Notes under the pieces: generated by a model
What the model was told of the DNA's origin: nothing
Databases searched by the model: none
The model's input: the letters and a program-made list of their open reading frames with translations, nothing else
Part shown: positions 20,801 through 27,640 of the stretch, in pieces
How the letters are laid out: every line of letters begins with the position of its first letter
Position numbering within the stretch: the stretch's first letter is position 1
Translations under genes and position numbers: made by a program
Assembly (NCBI RefSeq): GCF_013377275.1
Contig: NZ_CP016615.1
Location: forward strand, 1,055,001-1,119,000
Direction: 5' to 3'
Length of the DNA stretch: 64,000 bases
Source of the DNA: Vespertiliibacter pulmonis
Lineage (GTDB): Bacteria; Pseudomonadota; Gammaproteobacteria; Enterobacterales; Pasteurellaceae

Positions 20801-23800
20801 CCACGTGAAGTAGCGACGATGGATGATGGTCTTAAATTTAAAGGCGATAATGACGCAGTGATTAATCGTACTTTAGGTTCACAGCTAAATATTACTGGTG
20901 GAGCAGACCAAGCTAAATTAGTTGATAACAATATCGGAGTTTACGGTGATGTTGCAAACAATAGTTTAGTGGTTAAATTAGCGAAAGATATCAACTTAAC
21001 GCCAAATGGTAGCGTAACGTTAGGCAACACTACGATTAATAATGATGGCTTAACGATTAAAGACGGTCCAAGCATTACTAAAGACGGTATCAATGCAGGT
21101 GATAAGCCGATTACGAATGTAACAGCAGGTACTAACGGTACGGATGCAGTAAATGTTGATCAGTTAAAAGATGGCATTGCGAAGTCAGGCTTTAACTTAA
21201 CATCAGCGAATAAAGGTGGTCAGATTGAAGATAAGGCTAAAAATGATGGCGATAAGCGTATCAATAACAATGAAACCTTTACGTTAGATGCAGGCAAAAA
21301 CATCAAAATCACGCAAGTGAAAGATGGTTATGAAGTTGCGACAACAGATGAGTTAAATGCAACAAAAATAATCGTTGGCAAAGATGGTAAAGACGGAGCT
21401 AATGCGATTGCGATTGATGGTGTAAACGGCACAATCGGCATTAAAGGCGAAGACGGTAAAGATGCGATTGCAATCAATGGTAAAGACGGCACGATTGGCG
21501 TTAAAGGTGCAGATGGCAAAGACGGTGTTACTATTAATGGTAAAGACGGTGCAATCGGCTTAAATGGCAAAGACGGCAAGTCAGCAAATATTACTGTTGC
21601 CCCAGGCAAAACGACTGTTGATCCAGCAGACAATAATGCAAACATTACACGTATTGTTTATAAAGATGAGAACGGTAAACCACGTGAAGTAGCGACGATG
21701 GACGATGGTCTTAAATTTATGGGAGATACAGGCAATGTATCGGCACGTAAATTAGGCGAAACTTTAAATATTATTGGTGGAGCTAAAGAAGGGTTAACAG
21801 ACAATAATATTGGCGTAGATTCAGATGGTAAAGGTAACTTAACGGTTAAATTATCAAAAGATATCAACTTAACGCCAAATGGTAGCCTACATGTTGGTAA
21901 TGTCACTATTAATAAAGATGGTATTAATGCAGGTGATCAGCAAATTACTCATGTAGAAAGTGGTTTAGGTAAAGATAAGCCAACGGATAACCAAGCTTTC
22001 CTTGATAAGTTAGCGAATGTAACAGGCGATGCGTTGAATAATGCAGTAAACGTGGGTGACTTAAAACAAGTAGCTCAGGGTACAGAAGCAGCAGCGTTAG
22101 CGAAAGCAGGCTTTAACTTAACGACTAAGAAAGTAGCAGGATCTACTGGCGAGTCAGACGATTCAGAGGCTAACGATAAACGTATTGCAACCAATGATAC
22201 CTTTACCTTAGATGCAGGCAACAATATTGTTGTAAAACAAATTGATAATGGCTATGCAATCTCAACAAAAGATGACATCGTGTTCGGAAAAGCGGGCAAA
22301 GATGGAAAAGATGGTGTTGATGGTAAAGTGGCTGTAAATGGTAAAGATGGTGTATCAGGCGTTACTATCAATGGTAAAGACGGGTCAATTGGTTTAACAG
22401 GTCCAGCAGGCAAAGATGGTAAATCACCAAGTGCAGAGATCCATGTAGTAGATGGAGCGAAGGGCTTAAATGGTAATGATGGTAAAGACGGCGAAAGTAA
22501 AACCCGAATTGAGTACATCAAACCAAATGGTGAGAAAGAAACGATCGCAACCTTAAATGACGGTCTGAAATTTGCAGGCGATGATGACAAGGTGATTGAT
22601 AAACCATTAAATAGTCGTTTAGACATTGTAGGTGGAGCAGATAAGAATAAACTTTCTGAGAAGAACATTGGCGTCAATGAAAAAGATGGCAAGTTACTTG
22701 TTCAGTTAGCGAAAGACATTAACTTAACCAAAGATGGTAGCGTTACGATTGGTGATACTACACTTAATGATAATGGCTTAACGATTAAAGATGGTCCAAG
22801 TGTTACTAAAGATGGTATCAATGCAGGTGATAAGAAAATCACGAATGTTAAGGATGGTGATATTTCGCCAGACAGTAAAGATGCTGTGAATGGTAGCCAG
22901 CTATACCAAGTCAAAGATGATATCCATAATGAGATTAAAAACTCAGGTTGGGATTTACAAGGTAATGGTAAAGATGTATCGAAAGTGAAGCCAAATGACA
23001 AAGTGAATTTTGTAAATGGTCAAGGCACTACAGTTAAAGTTGAGAATAAAGGCGGTGTTAATACAATTAGCGTAGATTCTCCATTAGCTTATGTGAATGA
23101 GAATGCTGATGATAAATCAACACCAAGCAACAAAGTTAACTTAGTGGGCAAAGGTGATGCACCAGTATCATTAGGCAATGTAGAAAGTGGCTTAGGTAAG
23201 AAAGATAAACCATTGAGCAATGAAGACTTCTTGAATGAGTTAGCGAAAGCGGCAGGCGATACGTTGAATAATGCTGTAAACGTGGGCGACTTAAAGCAAG
23301 TAGCTCAAGGTACAGAAACAGCAGCATTAGCTAAAGCAGGCTTTAACTTAACAACAAAAGCAGTTGAAGGTACAAATGGTAAATCAGATGATTCAGAGGC
23401 TAACGATAAACGTATTGCAACCAATGATACCTTTACCTTAGATGCAGGCAACAATATTGTTGTAAAACAAATTGATAATGGCTATGCAATCTCAACAAAA
23501 GATGACATCGTGTTCGGAAAAGCGGGCAAAGATGGAAAAGATGGTGTTGATGGTAAAGTGGCTGTAAATGGTAAAGATGGTGTATCAGGCGTTACTATCA
23601 ATGGTAAAGACGGGTCAATTGGTTTAACAGGTCCAGCAGGCAAAGATGGTAAATCACCAAGTGCAGAGATCCATGTAGTAGATGGAGCGAAGGGCTTAAA
23701 TGGTAATGATGGTAAAGACGGCGAAAGTAAAACCCGAATTGAGTACATCAAACCAAATGGTGAGAAAGAAACGATCGCAACTTTAAATGACGGTCTGAAA

Positions 23801-24772
23801 TTTGCAGGCGACGATGGCAAGGTGATTGATAAACCATTAAATAGTCGTTTAGACATTGTTGGTGGAGCAGATAAGAATAAACTTTCTGGGAAGAACATTG
23901 GCGTCAATGAAAAAGATGGCAAGTTACTTGTTCAGTTAGCGAAAGATATCGACTTAACCAAAGATGGTAGCGTTAAAACTGGCGATACAGTAATTAATAA
24001 CCACGGATTAACGATTAAAGATGGTCCAAGTGTTACTAAAGATGGTATTAATGCAGGTGATAAGAAAATCACAAATGTTGCGGATGGTGAAATCTCAGCA
24101 AATAGCAAAGATGCTGTAAATGGTGGTCAGTTATATCAAGTTGCTTCTGATGTGAACAATGTGGCTAATGAAGTTGCGAAAGGCTGGAATGTTAAATCTG
24201 AAGCAGTGAAAGGCTCAAGCGGTAAAGTTAAAGGATCTTCATTAGAAAAAGTGAAGATGGGTGATACTGTTAAAGTCAATGCGGGTAACAATATTGAAAT
24301 TACTCAAAAAGGTAAAGAAATTGAGATTGCAACCTCAATGACACCAGAGTTCAATACCGTTACTGCAACTGATAAGATTGGCGTTAAAGATGGCCCATCA
24401 ATCAGCAAAGAAGGCATTAACGCAAACAACAAAGTGATTAGCAATGTTGCACCGGGTAAAAATCCGAATGATGCGGTTAATGTTAGCCAGTTGAAAGGTG
24501 TTGCAGGCAACTTACATAATCATATCAACAAAGTTGATAAAGATTTGAGAGGCGGTATTGCTGGCGCATTAGCATCGGCGGAACTTTACCACGCAACTTT
24601 ACCAGGTAAATCAATGGTATCGGCAGGTGTTGGTACATACCGTGGCCAAAGTGCAGTTGCAGTAGGTTACTCACGTTTATCAGATAATGGTAAGATTGGT
24701 ATTAAATTCAGTGCGAATACCAATAGCCGTGGTAATATGGGTGCAGCAGCAAGTGTTGGTTACCAATGGTAA
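14858..24772 (+). CDS. Giant trimeric autotransporter adhesin (3304 residues)
   Basis: This is a surface adhesin of the type Vc (YadA/Hia) family. Residues 1-24 (MNKIFRVVWNQATQTWVAVS) are the extended signal-peptide region; the hydrophobic core ends with cleavage near VMA-EVS (63/64). Residues ~85-305 form a YadA-type head of 14-16-residue repeats (A-IG or A-FG motifs), followed by a neck (about 341-373, DAINGSQLYLVAN). The stalk, ~417-3210, consists of three families of long repeats, with HIM-like DAVN-SQL motifs and Gly-Lys-Asp-Gly-rich collagen-like stretches. Residues ~3214-3304 are the membrane anchor, ending in GYQW. The GTG start has AAGGAT at 7 bases. The frame is open throughout despite the repeats. 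A strong terminator follows. Confidence 0.95.
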   Translation: MNKIFRVVWNQATQTWVAVSELAKGRAKSSSNSKDKQKSINLNKALLATSLLSVVGVSSSVMAEVSTLGTQIKTETASLEGNAPLLAFGDGSLAKDANAMALGNQATADGEGTLALGKHAHASGKGAMVIGYKSVTLAQDALAFGNEAIANAKNSLVIGNKSNATEKQAVAIGIGTNANGDNSVALGSQAHTTGKQSIAFGVKANSTGIQSIAFGGFANALETASIAFGSNSNSSGYASVALGLRSQASAKDSMAFGTDSAATAVEAIAIGKGAEAKQENALSLGRGAIVNNPNGVAIGSNSVDRAAVPTSSATVNGIVYEGFKGNNPTSVVSIGSEGNERQLVNVAAGQISSKSTDAINGSQLYLVANEAAKHTTVNGTGPIKIETGVNNSGGKNYEVSVETAPVTANPAGNIIIPTDKDSLITAENVAKAINASGWIVKANGDNATGSSNQTVHPGDQVVFEAGKNMKLEQNGSTFVYKTADDVSFNNVTATNKIGIDNGPSLSPTGIDAAGKPITNVANGTNGTDAVNLSQLNASKANVVAGTNIHDVAKNTDANGTTYTINANGTTVANGSDKIAVTSSQEANNTTKYTVDLSQSAKDDIQKGVDANTTVSTKGLTFNGDSGTTGIKKLGDTVNVTGDSNIETVANGDGVQIKLKKDVNLTNEGSLNVGPVTINKDGINAGDKPITHVANGTNGTDAVNLNQLNASKSNVTGTGPINVTASDNADGSKTYTVAANTTNLSPNASKPGAITEPTDKDSLITAENVAKAINASGWIVKANGDNATGSSNQTVHPGDQVVFEAGKNMKLEQNGSTFVYKTADDVSFNNVTATNKIGIDNGPSLSPTGIDAAGKPITNVANGTNGTDAVNLSQLNASKANVVAGTNIHDVAKNTDANGTTYTINANGTTVANGSDKIAVTSSQEANNTTKYTVDLSQSAKDDIQKGVDANTTVSTKGLTFNGDSGTTGIKKLGDTVNVTGDSNIETVANGDGVQIKLKKDVNLTNEGSLNVGPVTINKDGINAGDKPITHVANGTNGTDAVNLNQLNASKSNVTGTGPINVTASDNADGSKTYTVAANTTNLSPNASKPGAITEPTDKDSLITAENVAKAINASGWIVKANGDNATGSSEQPVHPGDQVVFEAGKNMKLEQNGSTFIYKTADNVSFTHVNATDGVTLGNDPEKPVNLTAKDGNLNVAGKDNAPVKITNVANGTEPNDAVNFSQLNSTVANSGFNLTSANKGGQTEDKAKNDGDKRINNNETFTLDAGKNIKITQVKDGYEVATTDELNATKIIVGKDGKDGANAIAIDGVNGTIGIKGEDGKDAIAINGKDGTIGVKGADGKDGVTINGKDGAIGLNGKDGKSANITVASGKTTVDPKDNGANITRIVYKDENGNPREVATMDDGLKFKGDNDAVINRTLGSQLNITGGADQAKLVDNNIGVYGDVANNSLVVKLAKDINLTPNGSVTLGNTTINNDGLTIKDGPSITKDGINAGDKPITNVTAGTNGTDAVNVDQLKDGIAKSGFNLTSANKGGQIEDKAKNDGDKRINNNETFTLDAGKNIKITQVKDGYEVATTDELNATKIIVGKDGKDGANAIAIDGVNGTIGIKGEDGKDAIAINGKDGTIGVKGADGKDGVTINGKDGAIGLNGKDGKSANITVASGKTTVDPKDNGANITRIVYKDENGNPREVATMDDGLKFKGDNDAVINRTLGSQLNITGGADQAKLVDNNIGVYGDVANNSLVVKLAKDINLTPNGSVTLGNTTINNDGLTIKDGPSITKDGINAGDKPITNVTAGTNGTDAVNVDQLKDGIAKSGFNLTSANKGGQIEDKAKNDGDKRINNNETFTLDAGKNIKITQVKDGYEVATTDELNATKIIVGKDGKDGANAIAIDGVNGTIGIKGEDGKDAIAINGKDGTIGVKGADGKDGVTINGKDGAIGLNGKDGKSANITVASGKTTVDPKDNGANITRIVYKDENGNPREVATMDDGLKFKGDNDAVINRTLGSQLNITGGADQAKLVDNNIGVYGDVANNSLVVKLAKDINLTPNGSVTLGNTTINNDGLTIKDGPSITKDGINAGDKPITNVTAGTNGTDAVNVDQLKDGIAKSGFNLTSANKGGQIEDKAKNDGDKRINNNETFTLDAGKNIKITQVKDGYEVATTDELNATKIIVGKDGKDGANAIAIDGVNGTIGIKGEDGKDAIAINGKDGTIGVKGADGKDGVTINGKDGAIGLNGKDGKSANITVAPGKTTVDPADNNANITRIVYKDENGKPREVATMDDGLKFMGDTGNVSARKLGETLNIIGGAKEGLTDNNIGVDSDGKGNLTVKLSKDINLTPNGSLHVGNVTINKDGINAGDQQITHVESGLGKDKPTDNQAFLDKLANVTGDALNNAVNVGDLKQVAQGTEAAALAKAGFNLTTKKVAGSTGESDDSEANDKRIATNDTFTLDAGNNIVVKQIDNGYAISTKDDIVFGKAGKDGKDGVDGKVAVNGKDGVSGVTINGKDGSIGLTGPAGKDGKSPSAEIHVVDGAKGLNGNDGKDGESKTRIEYIKPNGEKETIATLNDGLKFAGDDDKVIDKPLNSRLDIVGGADKNKLSEKNIGVNEKDGKLLVQLAKDINLTKDGSVTIGDTTLNDNGLTIKDGPSVTKDGINAGDKKITNVKDGDISPDSKDAVNGSQLYQVKDDIHNEIKNSGWDLQGNGKDVSKVKPNDKVNFVNGQGTTVKVENKGGVNTISVDSPLAYVNENADDKSTPSNKVNLVGKGDAPVSLGNVESGLGKKDKPLSNEDFLNELAKAAGDTLNNAVNVGDLKQVAQGTETAALAKAGFNLTTKAVEGTNGKSDDSEANDKRIATNDTFTLDAGNNIVVKQIDNGYAISTKDDIVFGKAGKDGKDGVDGKVAVNGKDGVSGVTINGKDGSIGLTGPAGKDGKSPSAEIHVVDGAKGLNGNDGKDGESKTRIEYIKPNGEKETIATLNDGLKFAGDDGKVIDKPLNSRLDIVGGADKNKLSGKNIGVNEKDGKLLVQLAKDIDLTKDGSVKTGDTVINNHGLTIKDGPSVTKDGINAGDKKITNVADGEISANSKDAVNGGQLYQVASDVNNVANEVAKGWNVKSEAVKGSSGKVKGSSLEKVKMGDTVKVNAGNNIEITQKGKEIEIATSMTPEFNTVTATDKIGVKDGPSISKEGINANNKVISNVAPGKNPNDAVNVSQLKGVAGNLHNHINKVDKDLRGGIAGALASAELYHATLPGKSMVSAGVGTYRGQSAVAVGYSRLSDNGKIGIKFSANTNSRGNMGAAASVGYQW
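16108..18340 (+). repeat. Repeat family A in the giant adhesin: two 1017-bp copies plus a partial third
   Basis: Copy 1 runs about 16108-17124 and copy 2 about 17125-18141 (339 codons each), with only scattered, mostly synonymous differences. A third copy starts at 18141 and diverges after about 100-200 bases, where NQTVHPG becomes EQPVHPG. Each unit starts around PTDKDSLITAENVAKAI. Confidence 0.93.
18548..21605 (+). repeat. Repeat family B in the giant adhesin: three full 879-bp copies and a partial fourth
   Basis: Units start at 18548, 19427, 20306 and 21185, exactly 879 bases (293 codons) apart. Copies 2 and 3 read as identical. Copy 1 differs by a T/I change (GGQTEDK against GGQIEDK). 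Copy 4 diverges after about 420 bases, at TVAPGKTTVDPAD. Each unit contains the Gly-Lys-Asp-Gly-rich stretch and one DAVNVDQLKDGIAKSG motif. Confidence 0.95.
21953..24080 (+). repeat. Repeat family C in the giant adhesin: two copies about 1230 bp apart
   Basis: Similar segments run about 21953-22850 and 23180-24080. They start with GTAGAAAGTGG and contain long stretches that read as identical (for example around 22252 and 23482, offset 1230). The intervening ~330 bases (HNEIKNSGWDLQGN region) are not repeated. Confidence 0.88.
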
Positions 24773-24818
24773 TATCAATACACGATTAAATTAGATAATC
24801 GTAAATAATTAAAATACA

Positions 24819-24848
24819 AAGCTAGATCCTTCGGGGTCTAGCTTTTTT
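24819..24848 (+). terminator. Rho-independent terminator of the giant adhesin gene
   Basis: An 11-bp stem (AAGCTAGATCC / GGGTCTAGCTT, one G-T pair) is closed by a stable TTCG tetraloop and followed by six Ts. Confidence 0.93.
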
Positions 24849-24901
24849 ATTATAGAAATAAAATTATGTGAAATGATTGTATTTTTGTTCTTCTTTCCGC
24901 T

Positions 24902-24910
24902 ACAAGCGGT
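24902..24910 (+). repeat. DNA uptake signal sequence, Actinobacillus-type core (representative)
   Basis: ACAAGCGGT, here followed by TAGA. Further copies of the core, or its complement, lie at 26645-26653, 35920-35928, 39628-39636, 47569-47577, 61919-61927 and about 12829, 27649, 45182, 45481, 55243 and 60962, besides the inverted pairs listed as terminators. Most are between genes. The extended forms ACAAGCGGTTAGA and ACAAGCGGTGAGA recur. Such sequences are bound by the DNA uptake machinery of transformable Pasteurellaceae. Confidence 0.9.
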
Positions 24911-24948
24911 TAGAATAGTTAAAATATTTGCAACAGGTTTAACAAGAA

Positions 24949-26250
24949 ATGAATAGGGATTTTGAATTTAGTGAGCAGCTTATTGCTATTGTAAAGCGTG
25001 ATGTTGCTCCAGCATTAGGTTGTACTGAACCAATTTCTTTAGCATTAGCATCAGCAATAGCGACTTCTTATTTAGATTCTGAGATACAGAAAATTCAAGC
25101 AAAAGTTTCTCCGAATTTAATGAAAAATGGTATGGGTGTATCTGTGCCAGGAACAGGGATGGTTGGATTGCCAATTGCTGCTGCCATCGGTGCTATTGCA
25201 GGAGATGCAACAGCAGGTTTAGAGGTATTGAAAAATATTCGGTCTGATGATGTAGAGAATGCTAAAAATATACTAGTAGAAAATCGTGTAAAAGTAGAAA
25301 TTGCTGATGTTGATTTTCCGCTTTATTCGGAAGCTTTAGTAGTGGGAAAACAGGAATGGGTAAGGGTATGTATTCAAGATTCACATACAAATGTAGTACG
25401 AATTGAAAAAAATGATGAAGTTATTTTTGAACAGCCTACAATAATTGCTAAAGCTGAAGACGATTCGCATTTTTTTAACCAACTTTCAGCACAACAAATT
25501 TATGATTTTGCAATGCAAGCGCCTATTGAGCAATTATCTTTTATTGCAGAGGCTGCAAAGCTTAATAGTGCGTTATCTAAAGAGGGGTTGGAAAGAGAAT
25601 ATGGCTTACATATTGGGCGTACATTGAAAAAACAGATTGAGCTTGGTTTATTATCTGATGATCTGCTAAATAGAATTGTGATTGAAACGACCTCTGCATC
25701 AGATGCTAGAATGGGCGGTGCTTTATTACCGGCAATGAGTAATTCAGGATCAGGTAATCAAGGTATTGCAGCAACAATGCCATCAGTTATTGTTGCTCGT
25801 TTTGTGAATGCAACAGATGAACAGCTTATCCGAGCACTGTTTTTATCCCATACCATTGCAATTTATATCCATAGTAAGTTGCCTAAATTGTCCGCACTTT
25901 GTGCGGTAACCACGGCTGCGATGGGTAGTGCATCAGGTATGGCGTATTTGCTCGGGGGAAACTTTAATGTAATTAGTATGGCAATTTGCAGTATGATTGG
26001 CGATATAAGCGGTGTGTTATGCGATGGTGCAGCAAATAGTTGTGCAATGAAAGTTTCGACAGGGGTATCTTCTGCTTATAAAGCGGTACTTATGGCATTA
26101 GATGATAGTCGAGTTACGGGTAATGAAGGAATTGTAGATCATAGTGTAGATCAATCAATCAATAATTTATGTGCGATTGCAACAAAAAGTATGGCGTATA
26201 TGGATCGTCAGATCATTGAGATAATGAGTGCTAAGAGTTACAAAGCATAG
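24949..26250 (+). CDS. L-cysteine desulfidase-like protein, UPF0597 (YhaM/CyuA) family
   Basis: Family members of the CyuA/CdsB type degrade L-cysteine to pyruvate, ammonia and sulfide with an oxygen-sensitive iron-sulfur cluster. The 433 residues equal the family length. The start region (VAPALGCTEPISLALASA), the glycine-rich GMVGLPIAAAIGAI segment, and C-terminal cysteines near MICSMIGDISGVLCDGAANSCAMK, likely cluster ligands, are visible. The substrate is inferred from the family. The gene is alone, downstream of an uptake signal sequence (24902-24910), and ends at a good terminator. The ribosome binding site is weak. Confidence 0.85.
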   Translation: MNRDFEFSEQLIAIVKRDVAPALGCTEPISLALASAIATSYLDSEIQKIQAKVSPNLMKNGMGVSVPGTGMVGLPIAAAIGAIAGDATAGLEVLKNIRSDDVENAKNILVENRVKVEIADVDFPLYSEALVVGKQEWVRVCIQDSHTNVVRIEKNDEVIFEQPTIIAKAEDDSHFFNQLSAQQIYDFAMQAPIEQLSFIAEAAKLNSALSKEGLEREYGLHIGRTLKKQIELGLLSDDLLNRIVIETTSASDARMGGALLPAMSNSGSGNQGIAATMPSVIVARFVNATDEQLIRALFLSHTIAIYIHSKLPKLSALCAVTTAAMGSASGMAYLLGGNFNVISMAICSMIGDISGVLCDGAANSCAMKVSTGVSSAYKAVLMALDDSRVTGNEGIVDHSVDQSINNLCAIATKSMAYMDRQIIEIMSAKSYKA

Positions 26251-26258
26251 AAAATGAG

Positions 26259-26285
26259 ACGGACACAATGTTGTGTCCGTTTTTA
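26259..26285. terminator. Terminator between the cysteine desulfidase-like gene and the phnA-like gene
   Basis: A 10-bp perfect stem (ACGGACACAA / TTGTGTCCGT) with a 2-base spacer is followed by TTTTATTT on the plus strand. Confidence 0.9.
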
Positions 26286-26290
26286 TTTGT

Positions 26291-26611
26291 TTAAGCTTTT
26301 TTTAAAAATTCAGATTTAAGCAGAAGTTTACCACAATCTACATTATGATCGCCTGAGACTAAACGAATGCTTTTATATTTTGTCCCTTTTTTTAGCACTT
26401 CGGATGAGCCTTTTAATTTGAGATCTTTAATTAAAATAACATCATCACCATCATTAAGTAAATTGCCGTTACTATCTTTAACAATCAATTTATCTTCTTC
26501 CTCAGAAATTTCTTCACCGGTCCATTCATAGCTACAATCAGGGCAAACAAATTGGATAGAGTCGTGGTAAGTATTTTCACTTTTACATTGTGGGCAAATT
26601 GGGAAATCCAT
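26291..26611 (-). CDS. PhnA/YjdM family zinc-ribbon protein
   Basis: This 106-residue cytoplasmic protein has an N-terminal four-cysteine zinc ribbon (CPQC at 7-10, CPDC at 24-27) and the PhnA C-terminal domain ([25 protein letters not shown]). The family was named after alkylphosphonate uptake, but E. coli PhnA is not part of the phn operon and its role is unsettled. The start has AAAGGATA upstream. No phosphonate genes are nearby, so no pathway is assigned. Confidence 0.88.
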   Translation of the reverse strand: MDFPICPQCKSENTYHDSIQFVCPDCSYEWTGEEISEEEDKLIVKDSNGNLLNDGDDVILIKDLKLKGSSEVLKKGTKYKSIRLVSGDHNVDCGKLLLKSEFLKKA

Positions 26612-26720
26612 AGGTATCCTTTCATTAAAAAGTCTTATTATAATACAAGCGGTTAGATTCGTATTCTTTTTTGTTATTTCATAGTCAAAACGATGTTATG
26701 TTTGGTGAGTAAGAATTAGC

Positions 26721-27536
26721 CTATTTATTTCGCACTCGCCAAAATGTTGCAAATCTTGGTTTTCCTGATTGCGTTAGCCCGCGATATTTATAAGTGATTT
26801 GGCTATCTATTGCGGGTGGAGCAGTTCTATCTTTCATTTTAAAACCTGAACCGATACGAAAGCGACCCCGCTCATTTTCACAAGTAATTGCACCAAGCAT
26901 ATTCTTAAATTTACCTTTTCCTCGATGATGGGCAACTACAGTACATTCTTCGTCCATTATTGCTTTTAGTTTTAGAATTTGAGCTGAACGTCCGTGAATA
27001 TAGGGGGCATTTGGGTTACGGATAACAATACCTTCGCCATTTAGTTTTTGAATTTCAGTAAAAAATTTTTGAATATGCTCGGGATTTTTAATTGGAATTT
27101 GCTCAATAATTTCAATATAAGGTGTGGGGTGTTCGTTTAAATATTGTCTAAGAGAATTTAAACGAGTAAATAGATCTCCATCTGCATTAGGCACATCAAA
27201 AACGTGTAGTTTTAATTTATACCATTCTTTATGTGAACTTGAACGAATTGTTGCAGAAATCGACTCAAATTCATCTTGCTGGCTAAATAATTCTCCATCA
27301 ATTGCAAAAGGTGGAAAATCTTTAATGAAATAATCGGGTGGATTGAGCGGGTAGCCTTGACGGCTAAGTAATGTGCTACCAGTCCAAAATCCTCTAATTC
27401 CATCTAATTTTTCACTCATTACCCAACCAGTTACGTCTTGATTTTTATATTGCCCTAATAACATTAGCGGAAAGGTTTGTGCGAAGAGCGTAGTGCTATG
27501 TAAAAGTATGATTAGAAAAAATAAATATCGCAACAT
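26721..27536 (-). CDS. ATP-dependent DNA ligase with a signal peptide
   Basis: The enzyme seals nicked DNA using ATP. It is the minimal ligase type known from Haemophilus and relatives (271 residues, adenylation plus OB-fold domains only). The nucleophilic lysine is K43 in motif I, SEKLDGIRG. Motif III (AIDGELF), motif IV (NGEGIVIRNP) and motif V (ILKLKAI) follow. The N terminus (MLRYLFFLIILLHSTTLFAQ) is a clear signal peptide, predicting a periplasmic location. In a naturally transformable family this suggests work on incoming DNA, which is inference. An uptake signal lies just downstream (26645-26653). Confidence 0.92.
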   Translation of the reverse strand: MLRYLFFLIILLHSTTLFAQTFPLMLLGQYKNQDVTGWVMSEKLDGIRGFWTGSTLLSRQGYPLNPPDYFIKDFPPFAIDGELFSQQDEFESISATIRSSSHKEWYKLKLHVFDVPNADGDLFTRLNSLRQYLNEHPTPYIEIIEQIPIKNPEHIQKFFTEIQKLNGEGIVIRNPNAPYIHGRSAQILKLKAIMDEECTVVAHHRGKGKFKNMLGAITCENERGRFRIGSGFKMKDRTAPPAIDSQITYKYRGLTQSGKPRFATFWRVRNK

Positions 27537-27589
27537 TATGCAATTTCCAAGTGAAATAAAGTAGCGATGATCATAGGAAAATACATATT

Positions 27590-27623
27590 AAAAATCAGAT
27601 CGAAAAATGAAATTTTCGATCTG
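27590..27623 (-). terminator. Terminator of the DUF5718-like gene
   Basis: An 11-bp inverted repeat (CAGATCGAAAA / TTTTCGATCTG, 27596-27606 with 27613-27623) is followed in minus-strand reading by ATTTTTAAT, 18 bases after the stop codon. Confidence 0.75.
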
Positions 27624-27640
27624 TGTCGCAAAAACTTTAA

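Noticed and set aside
13591-21605. Regular repeats considered as CRISPR or satellite DNA
   Set aside because: The repeats are contiguous, in frame and encode adhesin stalk; there are no spacers between short repeats and no cas genes.
16234-24510. Many antisense frames opposite the giant adhesin
   Set aside because: They are shadows of a repetitive, compositionally biased gene: they recur at the same spacing as the repeats and read as Pro/Ser/Leu-rich low-complexity protein.
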